Source of the DNA: Ulota crispa
Taxonomy: Eukaryota > Streptophyta > Bryopsida > Orthotrichales > Orthotrichaceae
Length of the DNA: 64,000 nucleotides
NCBI GenBank assembly: GCA_963920765.1
Contig: OY987242.1
Span: forward strand, 35,240,002-35,304,001
Reading direction: 5' to 3'
This document shows positions 12,806-23,557 of this stretch, piece after piece (the first letter of the stretch is position 1; the number at the start of each line of letters is the position of its first letter). The notes under the pieces were generated by a model. The model ran no database searches. It was not told where the DNA came from and worked only from the letters and a program-made list of their open reading frames with translations. Both the position numbers and the translations under genes were made by a program.

Positions 12806-12925
12806 AACACCATATGCATTAAATTGGGAATTTTGTAACATTTTGGGATTAAGTTGACTAACTTAAACCAACCATTAGGGTACAACTTGAGAATCTGGTT
12901 TTCCCAATTTAATGAATATGGTGTT
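12806..12925. mobile_element. 120-bp MITE, ACACCATAT ends, copy 1
   Basis: The TIRs are ACACCATATGCATTAAATTG and its inverse. TAA lies on both sides, which fits a 3-bp target duplication as made by Harbinger-type elements. The second copy is at 51061-51181. Confidence 0.75.
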
Positions 12926-13063
12926 AATTTCTTTTCGTAGTTTCGGGACAGCGTTTGCTCTGAAGTTGGAATTGCGGTCAAGACTTGATGCAACAAGTTC
13001 TTTGCACATCTTGTATCAAGATGATTCAAAATTATATATCCTTGTATTTAGAGTAACAGACTG

Positions 13064-13474
13064 GTGATTCTAATTTGGCAACCCAGGCGCAAGCATGGCA
13101 AAACACGGAGAATTGGTCCTCAGGCTCACAGCGGTAACTTAGTCTTGGTGCTGTCAATTACTGCTCCGGCTATGTCGAGGGTGGCGGGGATGAGGGATGT
13201 GTTGGTGAACAAGATGGATCGATTGGTGGGAATCAAGTGTTACTTGACGAACACTTCAGTCGACTTCGGCTTCCGTTTCGTCAACCCCCGTCGCAGTTAT
13301 ACTTTTGAAATCTCTGACGGCAAAGGTGAAATGCAAAAGCTTCCAATTTCCATTCCAATTTCCAAGCATGTGATGCGCAAGTGGCTTCAGGGCAACTTCA
13401 ATTCAAAAGTTGTAATTCTGTACACCTCGTTTGCCATTCTTAGGAAAATCGCTACTTTACTGAGATTTAATTGA
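13064..13474 (+). CDS. Unidentified ORF, 136 codons (weak)
   Basis: This is the longest open frame in the left third of the window and it sits in a patch richer in GC than its flanks. The first 40 residues are low quality; residues 45-115 look more protein-like (MDRLVGIKCYL, VDFGFRFVNPRRSYTFEIS). I recognise no domain, signal peptide or membrane segment, and no splice model is obvious. A second start (ATGGCAAAACAC at 13094) in another frame stops after 15 codons. It may be an exon of a larger or decayed gene. I do not assign a function. Confidence 0.25.
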   Translation: MILIWQPRRKHGKTRRIGPQAHSGNLVLVLSITAPAMSRVAGMRDVLVNKMDRLVGIKCYLTNTSVDFGFRFVNPRRSYTFEISDGKGEMQKLPISIPISKHVMRKWLQGNFNSKVVILYTSFAILRKIATLLRFN

Positions 13475-13940
13475 AATACTTTTGTATTTTTTTTCAGTGG
13501 CATATAGTGATGAGTGATGGAAATATTGATTTTCATAATTGGTTCGACTCTAATGATTTGGTTGAGTATCTAAGTGTAACACTATGATACTCAAATTATT
13601 TATAGCTGTAATATGTTTGGTAGGAATTTTTGTGAATGTCCACATTATTTAACACGGACCGTGATGGTTGCCAGTTGCCACAACCAAGTTGTAGTGATAA
13701 ATTAGGTGACAGAAATTTCGTTAACTGGCAATGGCTGTTAAATTGCACCTTCAGAAAAAAATCTGAAATAGTCATTGTGAGGTATTAAATGGTGCCATTG
13801 TTGAAGGGGGCTACTACGGAGTACATTCGTACTTTGGAATACATTCATACTATGGAGTAAATGCAAGGTGAGTATCAAATGGGTAGTATTTGTTTCACAA
13901 GCTCCTTTCCGAAATTAAGCGATTGATCTTAATCAATATG
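13475..13940. other. Intergenic DNA, nothing recognised
   Basis: No coding or repeat feature could be supported. Confidence 0.45.
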
Positions 13941-14082
13941 CACTAGAAGAAAAAACTGCCCTAAATGACTTTTACACGATGACTCAAATGTCTTAGACAA
14001 CTATATAATGACTCAGTTACAGTTGTTTAGGATATTTGCAGTCATTGTGGACCAGTTGTTTAGGACAAGATTTCTTCTAGTG
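13941..14082. mobile_element. CACTA-type foldback with 3-bp target duplication
   Basis: The ends are CACTAGAAGAAAAAACTG and TTTCTTCTAGTG. ATG is found directly before the first base and directly after the last, a 3-bp duplication as CACTA elements make. It is 142 bp long with arms carrying TAGACAAC and GTTGTTTAGGA motifs. Confidence 0.75.
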
Positions 14083-14162
14083 ATGGTTATCTAATGAATA
14101 CTTAAACGTTGAAATGGAAGATTCCTTAATGAGCACATAGTGTGCAATTTTGGCTTCCCATT

Positions 14163-15081
14163 TTAACCCCTAAAGGACCAGACCTTCTTTTTTAGAAACA
14201 TAGCAATTTTGGGCAGGTACCAGTGATTGGAGTTTTTCATATTTTAGGCTGAAATTTTAACAAAATGTGGGGACAAGGTTTATCTTTCATATGCACTAAA
14301 TATTATGACATTTGGAATTATGAGTAAAAAGTTATGGCCTAATATGTTGTTTTTACGTTTGTTAGGCAGCCTGGGCAGATTTTTTAAATCACTTTTTTTG
14401 AAAATAGAAATTTTAGATTGGTTTAGAAGATTTATGTGAATGTAGGAAGCTTTGAATCATTCCATTTGGATCAACAAGATGAAAGTTATGAGGATTTTTT
14501 GTTTGCGGGCAATTATGGATTCTCTACTCCAAAATAAACTTTGAAGTCCTTTATTTTACTCAACTTTCAACATTTTGGAAAAAAACATAACACAAGGATG
14601 AATATTATTTATGACAACATTATGACCATTGAGATTGGCATTTTTCATTTCCATAAATAAATTCTTAACAATTTTGTGTTTTGAATCATTCTCTACTTCT
14701 TTTTACTTACTAATTTTTTTCCATATGTTATACAACTCCAAATGATTTGAAACTTTTTTGACATGTACTTTACTTAAGTGGAATAAGGAATTTAGAGAAG
14801 TACCACCCACACGTACTTATTTCCTTAGAAATTTCACCTTTTGAAGGGTAGTTGCCCGATTTTTCACAAGATGTTTTTGAACATTTAAACCATTCTATCT
14901 TCCAATCCACGCGATAGAAAACTCTAAAATTATTTTCACACCTTCTAAAACCATTTTTCTACAAGATCCTACGGTCACATGTGCATAAAAACATTTTTGT
15001 TTTCAAATTTGGCTGATGCTCTGAAAATAGCAGTTTTGAAGAGTTTTTGATGAAAACTTTGCTTGGTCCATTAGGGGTTAA
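14163..15081. mobile_element. piggyBac-like element, 919 bp, copy A1
   Basis: It begins TTAACCCCTAAAGGACCAGA and ends TTGGTCCATTAGGGGTTAA. A second copy with clear full-length similarity is at 46299-47219 (921 bp). There is no transposase. Both copies carry TTAA at each end. Confidence 0.75.
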
Positions 15082-15259
15082 AGGAGAGAAAAATGCATGA
15101 GGTAGGGAATTTAAAAATTAACAGGCTTTTCTAGAAAGGTGTACAATCTCCTCTTATGGGCATTCTGAAGGATATTTTACTGACTACCGTACTCACCTTG
15201 ACTTGACCATACTCATTACTGATTCCAAAGTTTAGGTTTGGAGTGTTTTCTCGACAAAT

Positions 15260-16224
15260 TTAACCCCTAAAGGACCAAGGGTGTTTTTTGGGAAAAAATC
15301 TCAGAAACTGTCAACTTTTAGGGCATTGCCCAAAATCAGAAATAATTTTTTTTTTTTTTCAATTTCAATCATACAAAAGTTTGTAGAACCAATAAATCAA
15401 CATGTGTAAAAAATTTCAGCTCATTTGACCATGTGGATTGTAAGATAATATGGTTTGAAGTGAGAAAAACATCCTCTTTTCATTCTTGCAAAACAAGGTC
15501 AACTGACTTTGAGCCTTCCTAGAGTAAAATATTTACTCTACTCAAATTTGAGCTTTTGGACCATTCACAAGTATATGATGTTAGGATCACTCATGAAAAT
15601 TTTCAGATGCAAATATAGAGTCTAGCTTATTCTAAATCACCCTCCAATGCAAGGAAGTTTAGTGAATTGACAATACATTAGTCATTCTTTCATGATTTCT
15701 TGTGCAATGTGGAAGTCTTTTATTTGAAATCTGAAAGGTGAAAAGTTGGAGACAAACATTTGGAATGTGTGAAAAAAAGTTTCAAGAGCTTGGGTTTATA
15801 GATTGAAAGATAATAGGGCTTGAAGTTAGAGGATTTTTTTTTTCTTGAAACTGCCCGAATATAGTTAACAAAGTTTGACTCCCTTCAAAATGCGATGTGA
15901 GAGCTGAATTTTTTTTTTTTTTTTTTGACAATTGTACACCATATTTTTTTAGTTACATACTTGCCAAATTTCAAAAGTTGATGAGAGTTTTAGCATAAGA
16001 TTCACCAAAGATGCTCAAATTGCCCAAACTGCCCAACTTCTTTTGGACAACATAACTTTTGAACCAGACATCCAATCGGGGAAAGTTTTAGATTTCCACT
16101 TGGGAGATACATATTTGCACCTTGTGTAACAATTTTGAGAATATCTAATAAAAATTAACTCCATATGACCCTGCCTAAGTTCTCAAGTGGCTGTTGAATA
16201 GCCACTTGGTCCTTTAGGGGTTAA
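15260..16224. mobile_element. piggyBac-like element, 965 bp
   Basis: The ends are TTAACCCCTAAAGGACCAAG and its perfect 20-bp inverse, CTTGGTCCTTTAGGGGTTAA. The interior has poly-T runs and no reading frame. Its body differs from the 14163 element although the ends are the same, so it is a sister subfamily. Confidence 0.8.
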
Positions 16225-16855
16225 TTTCCAATTTCGAAGTTTAAATTTGAACTTTTGGCACATTTAGCAGTGAATTTGGCAACCTGAGCTAATTATGGAA
16301 ATCGCATTTGGGATCTAGTACTAACCCATGGCTATTCCTTCCTATTATCAGATTTCTCACGGCTCAAGTATGAATGCACCTTTTTGGCCCCTGGGAAGCC
16401 AAAGACCAGTTTGGAAGTGTTTGTTGGAACTGGGGGGCCAGTACAACGACCTATGTCAGTGCCTGGGAGTTTATTGTCCCTGGAGCATCACCAACAAGGG
16501 CTTCTCCTGCAACTTTGATCAACACTTTCATCCATGGGGAACTTTGCCGATATGATGTAAATAAACTTACCCAACGCCAGTCCACAGTAAATCGAGGAGG
16601 TCAACAAAGTTTTTGTACACCTAACAAAAATACATATTTGATTAGGTCAATAAAGAAACATTTAAATTGGACGGACTTTTTTGGTACTATGTCGTGTCTA
16701 TTCCACTACACACTACTTATACACGCATCACTTATCTTATCATGTAATGTTCATCCATCTGAGCATGCGGTTTTCATCCACGCTTCATCCAACTGTCACC
16801 TTTTACATTTGCGTGTGCCTCAAGTTCCACTTTTTTATGCGATTTTTCTAGATGT
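16225..16855. other. Intergenic DNA with one overlapping-frame patch
   Basis: At 16328-16874 two overlapping + frames stay open (75 and 166 codons) in a GC-richer patch around 16370-16550. Neither contains a domain I know and the two conflict, so no gene is called. Confidence 0.35.
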
Positions 16856-17184
16856 TAAGGTAGTCGGCACATAAACCGTGCAGGCATTAAAACCGTGCAC
16901 CTTCTTAAATGTATTTGACAAGTACATGTTGTTTTTCAGAGTTTTCAGTAATGCACAAGTAATGTACATTTAAGAAGGTGCACGGCTTTAGAGCCCTATG
17001 ATCTTTCCACATGAAGATTTCATATCTAATTTCACAAAGCTTCAAAAAATTTGAAACAAGTTGGGTTAGATGTCAAATCCTCTTGTCTTTCAAGGAAAAT
17101 TTATTGGAAATATTTCAAGAAGTTTCACCTCCCCAAAATTCAGTTTCAGCCCTTAGATGCCCGGTTCTTGAGCCTTCTACCTTA
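16856..17184. mobile_element. TA-flanked AGGTAG MITE, copy 3
   Basis: The ends are TTAAGGTAGTCGGC and GAGCCTTCTACCTTA. The interior matches copies at 6491 and 33017, but the left part holds its own inverted pair, TTCTTAAATGTATTTGACAA against TGTACATTTAAGAAGGTGCA. Confidence 0.7.
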
Positions 17185-18345
17185 GTAATCACTCACCTTT
17201 CATCCATATCTCATCCAATAGGATTGCTCTTTTACTTTAGACTTTGTACCTATATGTTTGTGAGTTTGCAACGCCATTCCTACATTCTATTCTCACTCAT
17301 TTCTGTGTATGTTTGTAAAGTGCAAGTTGGTGGTCCTATTTTTATTACCATAGTAGTAATTGTGCAAACTTGCGACTTTGGGCTCCATTGAAATTGTTGC
17401 ATTGTCATAGGTACAAGAAGTTTTTTTATCTTGTTTGATAAAATTCAAAGTCATACATCAAACTTTGAACAATGGTTTCCGAACAATTTGACAACTACAA
17501 AGGATGTCCGAATTGCTTGCTCATCAAATTGTTGGCGCAATTGTACCACAGCATGTGGTCCAAGATTCCAGCTTCATTCTTCAATAACAACAACAAATTT
17601 TGCAATTTCAAGGAGCGCTGAAAAGTGCCCAAATATGTGAAAATATTAGAATCAAGTGTGATGGAGTAGCCCAAATTTGAATGCTACCAATGCAAAGAAA
17701 ATATTGAAACCATGGAATGGTACAAGTATTTCTCCGTGCAAAGTGGGATTTTAGATATGAGAGACTCCGAGGCTAGAGTGTTTTTGGATTGACTCCAAAA
17801 TGTGAAATAATAGAAAATAAAATTTTAGTAGCATAGATGACCTTGTTTATGCTACAAAAGGCCACCTCCATCTTGGAAGTGGCATTTTTATTTTCTTCTG
17901 CTATATATTGAGTAGTGTTGAAATACTCTTCTATGATGTTCATTTCTATTACATTATGCTCAAGCATGTTAAGCAATTATGAGTTATGATAGGTTTTGTG
18001 GTACTAAACTATGGTCAAGATAGTGTTGGGCCATTTCTTTGGACTAGTAGTTAGTTTAAGCTTATGTATGATCTATAAAATTCTATTGATTTATTGAAGT
18101 TTGTCAAAACTCTCCCTTATCAAAGCCAAATTCCATGTTTTTGCACTTGGGCTTAGAATTGTGCATTTCACCTTTATGTTTAAAAAACAAAAGTGACAAT
18201 TTCAAAAGTATTTTTTTAAGACTTATTAGTTGACAGTGGTTTTTTTCTATTATAAAGCATCAGTTGTGTGTTTGTCATTGGAAATTTGAAAACCTCTGTT
18301 AACACCAAAATTTTGAAGTTCTCCATGAATACTAGAATCTTGAAC
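17185..18345. other. Intergenic DNA around an RPA1-like remnant
   Basis: Apart from the piece at 17664-17796, no gene is seen. A minus frame of 67 codons at 17773-17976 is not recognised. Confidence 0.4.
17664..17796 (+). pseudogene. Remnant resembling the RPA1 C-terminal zinc ribbon
   Basis: The + frame from about 17672 reads FECYQCKENIETMEWYKY, then FSVQSGILDM and ARVFLD before a stop at 17794. A C-x2-C pair followed by an aromatic-rich strand and a 'D...ARV' strand is the pattern of the second half of the zinc-binding OB fold at the C-terminus of replication protein A 70-kDa subunits. A CPNC that could be the first pair lies upstream near 17500 in a frame that is soon interrupted. RPA1-like proteins are nuclear single-strand DNA binders and are also carried by Helitrons. 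The remnant is too short and broken to be a working gene. Confidence 0.35.
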
Positions 18346-18349
18346 TTAT

Positions 18350-18580
18350 CTATCAGGGGGGAGGGGGTTGAGAAGAAAAGGTAGGGAAAGCGAGGGCGAA
18401 AAAGTCATTGAAAATTTGAGGGGGGAGGGAGAGAAAAAGGCATGGAAAGGAGGATGAAAAGTCACTAGAAATTAAAGGGGGGAGGAGAGGAAATGGAAGG
18501 GAAAGGGACTGTGAAAATGGAAGGCAAAAAAAATAACAATTTAGACAAACCAAACAAAGGAAAAAAAGAAAAAAACATGT
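18350..18580 (+). repeat. Polypurine tract with three G-runs
   Basis: Over about 230 bp the + strand is almost all A and G. It holds three runs of five or six Gs (near 18355, 18420 and 18477), each followed by GGAG/GAGAA-type sequence and AAAGTCA. It is a degenerate tandem repeat of about 60 bp. Confidence 0.7.
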
Positions 18581-19072
18581 GAGAATACAAAAAGCAAAAG
18601 CAAGACATAATCATTCTACTAAAATCACAAGGCCTTTTGTAATATCACATCTCCACTCTCTCTAATATCATACTATTAAAATTAAAAGCCCTATATAATA
18701 TCACATCTCTGATTTTTGTGATATTATCACATAGATACAACTTGAGAACTTATTGAAATTTTTATTTTCCGTTCTATTTAGCATATGAAAATCCTAATAA
18801 AACTCTATTGGTGAATGCATAGAGTGGCAAGGGCCAACCGCTTGTATATGTATTTCTATATTTGACATGGAAATAACCAAAACTACCGCAGTTTTCAATA
18901 CTTTCCAAAACCACATCTATTTGAAAAAGTGGCCAATGAAATATCAACAAATTGCATGTTGCTAGTTCTCTACCTTTCTTACTAGAAGTCATGTTGCTAC
19001 AGACAAGGACGTAGAAATGCCTAGATTACAAGTACCTTATTTACAAGCCCACCCATTTGACCTATAGAAAAA

Positions 19073-19273
19073 TCAGCTCAATCCAAAGGGCAATCCATAG
19101 TCTTTCACAATAGCGGGCTCATTGTGAGCCGTCCTTGCAAAGCTCCAAATGTACAGCCCATGTTTGCAATGGCTACCCAATATTGTGTTCTCCAACACAA
19201 GTGTCACTAGAAATGCAATCACCATGTGCAAAGAGAAGACAATGTTTAGCCCAAAGTTGACTTGCCTTTGCCA
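19073..19273 (-). pseudogene. NAT terminal exon remnant
   Basis: It opens after an AG acceptor (TTTTGTAG) and reads NFGLNIVFSLHMVIAFLVTL, then NEPAIVKDYGLPFGL, and stops. Plant NAT11/12 proteins end with a hydrophobic span, an acidic tail and a WVGL-like end; the matching VKWVGL lies just beyond in a shifted frame. Confidence 0.7.
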
Positions 19274-19872
19274 CTACAAAACATTCATATTTTTGTTAGA
19301 ACAACCTCAATGGCCGCATAGTATATGAACATTAAATAAGACGTAGAGTCTTAGAATTTTGGGCTCTTAGTGTTTTAAGTGCAAGATTTAGGGTGGAGGG
19401 ACCAAATGGTAAACTTGCTAAACGAGGAACTTGTGCTACTAGCTTAGGCAACTGACAGTGCAGTATTCCTAAAAGTATTGAGAATCAGGCCTATTTGTTG
19501 CCATAGTGTTGTTGACCACACGTCTTGCATCACTTAACAAGCAAAGCAACAAGTTGTATAATATTACTTTAGTGCTCTTAATTAGAGTGCACTTCAATCA
19601 AAAACATTGGTTACATTGGATTCCCTATTTCCATGTCCATGTCCATCTTTCAGTTTTTGTGCCTACAAAGCGCGTCCATTGACCTAAGGTGCTATTACAA
19701 CATGTTGTTCACTTCAAGATTCAAGCATGCACTACTTAGAATGACAAAGAAATTATGTAGACAGAAATACTATTATGAAGGACTTTGGTCATCACTAACC
19801 ATAGAGCATTTTTAGCGCTTACTACCCCTTGAAGAGAACCATGATCACAATACAAGCACTAACTAAAATGAA

Positions 19873-20122
19873 TTAACCTTTGAGCGCCCCAGAGACATTA
19901 TATTTTCTCTAGAAAATTTGAAAATAGGTACCTAAGTCATGCTAGTACGATGTACTAGGATTAGGGTAGGGTGGTACAAGGATGACATGGAGTGGGGTAC
20001 CGGGGTTCTTAGTGATTATGATTGATTGCACATAAGTTATCTTTGTTTTGTAAAAACCACAGACTTGTGAGTGTGAGTAGGTATGCCTAAACCGGATTTT
20101 GAACTGGGCACTCAGGGGTTAA
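19873..20122. mobile_element. Short piggyBac-like element, 250 bp
   Basis: The ends are TTAACCTTTGAGCGCCCC and GGGCACTCAGGGGTTAA. It lies within the region where the missing NAT exons would be expected. A single related left end (TTAACCCTTGAGCGCC) is at 11205. Confidence 0.6.
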
Positions 20123-20342
20123 TGTGGAGAAACTTATTTTTTATGTTAACCAATTGTAGCATCAATTTGTTGATGGACTGATTTTATTACTCAAATGTCA
20201 TGCTGACAGTTTTATTTCACATTGTTGAAATCATTTTTAGTGGAATTTGTTTTTTGTTTTTTAGAAGTGGGGTCTTTAAACACACTACAAAGGCACCGAA
20301 ATATTGAATATTAATATTAAAAGAATAATTTATGGGGTACTA

Positions 20343-20702
20343 AGGGTGGCTTCACACTATGACCGGCCAAGTTGAGAGGCCCTCAAATTGAGTGGCCAAA
20401 CTTTGCCGAGAGGTCAAGAAAATTTGCTGAAAATAAACAATAAATATTGAAACTGTGAATGCTAAAACTTATAGCCTCTCGCCCATAGTTTGGGTCTCCA
20501 TTTTTGCTAAACCCAAACTTCCCTTTGAGAAACCGTCAACTTTGAATGATAAAGTGCTGCCATGTAGCCAAATAGCAGATGACAGCCTTTAGAGTTTGGT
20601 TTCTAGTGTGAAGACTTGAGTGACTGGACTCTTGATTTTGTGCAATCTGATTGGTCCAAACCGACGGCCTCTCGAACTTCGGCCATAGTGTGAAGCCGCC
20701 CT
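20343..20702. mobile_element. 360-bp MITE with GGGTGGCTTCACACTATG ends
   Basis: The left end, GGGTGGCTTCACACTATGAC, and the right end, CATAGTGTGAAGCCGCCC, pair. The similarity runs inward for about 40 bp (GAGAGGCC against GGCCTCTC). The interior repeats these motifs in inverse order. Superfamily not settled. Confidence 0.75.
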
Positions 20703-20989
20703 CATCCATTGTGATGACCTGTAACAAACTTGAAACCACGTTGATAATCAAAGTGACAAGGGATACATCTTAATGATGACACCATAAAGTAATCACGTTC
20801 AAGGCAGCTATGGAACCAATTAATCACTAAGTAGCATACTTATTTGCCATAATGTAATATAAAGATCCCTTGGAGATTTGTTCGCCACGGTTTAGGGTTC
20901 ACTCGATGCTCTCCAGTGAAATTGTTCGGCAACCCCAATGTAATCACGCAAAGGGGGACTGCAATACACTCTAAGGGTGCGGTTCCTAC

Positions 20990-21219
20990 TAAGGTAAGAG
21001 GTTCTAATTGCAATCAGGCTCTAATTGCGATCAGCTCTAGAAACATCTGACATTTTATAAGAGAGATCTATGATTATCATTGATGAGTTAGGTAGGCTTA
21101 GCATATGCTAGGCCTACCTAACTCATCAATGATAATCATAGATCTTTCTTATAAAATGTTAGATGTTTCTAAAGCTGATTGCAATTAGAGCCTAATTGCA
21201 ATTAGAACCTCTTACCTTA
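20990..21219. repeat. 230-bp near-perfect palindrome, TA-flanked
   Basis: TA|AGGTAAGAGGTTCTAATTGC runs to its inverse ending CTTACCT|TA. The arms pair over more than 105 bp (for example GATGAGTTAGGTAGGC against GCCTACCTAACTCATC) around a tiny loop near 21105. The ends place it with the AGGTARG group. Confidence 0.85.
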
Positions 21220-21221
21220 CA

Positions 21222-21545
21222 TCCCACGTCTCATTGAAATCTAAGAATGATTGGTGTATAGTCAAAAGTTGGGATTTGGTGTTTCATACCATGTTCCATG
21301 TCTTAATTGCATACATCACAACATCAATTTAGAATTATGGCATCAAAGAAGGTGGGACTTCACTCAAGCTTTGGGTTGATCAATTCATTTGATTCGACTT
21401 TCAACCCAAGTCTTGTCCATACTTGTTTATAAAAAATATTCTTGAATTTCTTTATTACTTGTTTTTGCCCTTAATAACTCAATTAAGTTGGGATCTCAAG
21501 TTCAAGTGGGACTTGCAAAAGCAGGACATGGGATGTAGTCACTAA
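21222..21545. mobile_element. Diverged MITE related to 23190-23557
   Basis: The ends read ACATCCCACGTCTC and ACATGGGATGTAGT. Interior blocks (GGTGGGACTT, TTGCCCTTAATAACTCAA) match the 23190 element in inverse orientation. Confidence 0.45.
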
Positions 21546-22099
21546 TGTCATGTATTTTTGAGAATTATTGAACTACTTGGATTTAGAAGAAATTACACTA
21601 AAGATTTAAAGTGTACAAAATCTGTGAATTTAATAAATACTAGTATAGAGGCACACGCTTTGCATGAGTAGGATATGTATGAGTAATGCAACATTTAACT
21701 TTACAGAAAATTGATATCTCACATATCAACTGGTTTGGAATCTAATCTTGATGTACTATACAAAAAATTAATATCTCACAAATGGCCTAGAATTGAAATC
21801 CACATGCATTACCAATTTGGTCCTTTTTTGAGACCAACAATGCCAATTGCTTTCATCACAATGATACTCTTTTATATTTGCTAAGTAGAGCTTGGCGTTT
21901 TATTGATTTCTAGCACATGGTTGGAGGGTGTTTGGTGTTCTATATTTGGGGTATCCTTCATTGTTTTTACTTCCACCAAAAATTTCTACAAAATATTGAA
22001 AATTAATATGGAACCTCATATTCAGCAAAATGGGAGATTGGGCACCTCCCAGAATAACCAAAGGAGATATAAAACTTTTCAATTTCAGGTTAGTTTTGA

Positions 22100-22225
22100 A
22101 AGGTTTTATTGCAATTTAGGTCAAGTCAACCTAAATTGCAGTAAAACCTTTTTAGTTTTAGGTGAAATCTGAAAGGTTTTATGTCAATTCAACTCAAATC
22201 GAGTTGAATTGACATAAAACCTTTT
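22100..22225. repeat. Two tandem hairpins sharing AAAGGTTTTA ends
   Basis: The first palindrome is at 22100-22152 (AAAGGTTTTATTGCAATTTA and inverse). The second is at 22170-22224 (AAAGGTTTTATGTCAATTCA and inverse). They share their outer 10 bp but differ inside. They sit between inverse copies of CCTCATATTCAGC (22013 and 22257) and direct copies of a GGTTGGAGG block (21918 and 22291). Confidence 0.8.
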
Positions 22226-22626
22226 GTCGACTTTCCTTTATGTTACCTCTCATTTCAATGGAAAACTCCCATTATGCTGAATATGAGGTTATGGCTGGAG
22301 GACACTTGATGTTCTATATCTTGGACGTCCTTTGCTACTGCAACTTACATCAAAAAATTCTAAAAAATTCCAGAAAAGAGCACACTTAGGAAAATCCTCC
22401 AGTTAGTAGTACAGATGACCATCTCATTTAATGAAAAACCTGGATTTTTTTTCCCACCCCTCTCAAAGCTAGGAATTCTACAAGTGGGACTTTTATGGGC
22501 AGGTTTTGCGATTCCCTTGTTGGTTCCTTCAAATGGCAACATGGGACTTGGTTACTCAGTCCCAAGGAGAAGTGTAAGTTGCACATTCATGAACACAAAC
22601 TCGCCAAGGGTCAATACAGCGCTTAC

Positions 22627-22797
22627 GTCGTTGGAGAGATTTGCAAAGTCCGGGGAGAAAGTGATGGCCAGTGCCAGGGCAAGGTAGACGAAGGAGGCAC
22701 CCTGGATGAGAGGCAACCTGGACCCGAAGGACAAGTGCATGAGAGTGAACAGCCCTGACACCATGAGCATGCTTGACACGACTTTGGCTGTGTCCTC
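22627..22797 (-). pseudogene. NAT exon 4
   Basis: Exactly 57 codons between an AG acceptor (GTTGATAG) and a GTAAGC donor, from EDTAKVV to FANLSND. It covers a predicted membrane span and the conserved FGSRLPLIQG segment of the family. The overlapping + frames here are shadows. Confidence 0.75.
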
Positions 22798-22878
22798 CTA
22801 TCAACATACACAACATAAATCAGGCCCTTATGTACCCGTTGTCCTACAAAAGTCTCACCCATCACCCATTTATAGGGA

Positions 22879-23134
22879 ACACCATGTTAGGCAAATTGGG
22901 AAAAACAATACATTCTGGGGCTTTCATTATTTCTGTCATTATGTACAATATAGCATATTACAAAAAAACAAGTCTGCAATTTTTTGTACAATATTGAAGT
23001 CTTAGCAATTGTCTCCAAATATTTTGAATAATTACAACTTTGAGCTATAGCTATGCATATATTTATTGTATGTAAGATTAAGGTGGAGTACAAAATGGAC
23101 CCTCTGATTTTCCCAATTTACCTAATATGGTGTT
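22879..23134. mobile_element. 256-bp MITE, ACACCATGTTAGG ends, copy 1
   Basis: The ends ACACCATGTTAGGCAAATTG and inverse CAATTTACCTAATATGGTGT pair. An inverse-orientation copy is at 37960-38217 with the same interior (AAGGTGGAGTACAAAATGG). The ends resemble those of the 120-bp MITE family. Confidence 0.75.
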
Positions 23135-23189
23135 ATGGGCCTTTATCCTAGAAAAGACTTTGTAATCAAATTAACACTTGAACAACTTA

Positions 23190-23557
23190 AGGGCAATTCA
23201 CACTAAGTCCCATGTCCCATTCATGCAAGTCCCATCTTAACGCTAGATTTCAGCTTGGTTGGGTTATAAAGGGCAAGAAGGTGGACTAAAGAAAGTCATG
23301 AACATTCTAAGCAAAAATATTGGTGGGACTTTGTCTAAAAGCTAGATTAAGCAAGATAGTTTGTCCAAACCTTGAACAAAGTTCCACTTTTTTAGTGCAA
23401 AACTTTTATTAAATGCTGCCATCTAGGCAATATGCAATGAAATGCAACATAGGACTTAAGACATTGTGTAAATTGCTTATACTCAACTTTCCGCTTTCAA
23501 CTTATCAAAAATTTAAGAGATTTCATTAGCACATGGGACGTTGTGTGAACCACCCCT
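23190..23557. mobile_element. 368-bp MITE with GGGCAATTCACAC ends
   Basis: The left end AGGGCAATTCACACTAAGTC and the right end ACGTTGTGTGAACCACCCCT pair imperfectly. CCCATGT near the left end pairs with ACATGGG near the right. It lies in the NAT intron between exons 3 and 4. Confidence 0.55.

Noticed and set aside
17431-17640. SPT4-like zinc protein suggested by NYKGCPNC
   Set aside because: Only the CxxC resembles SPT4; the following sequence does not, and the downstream piece fits RPA1 better.
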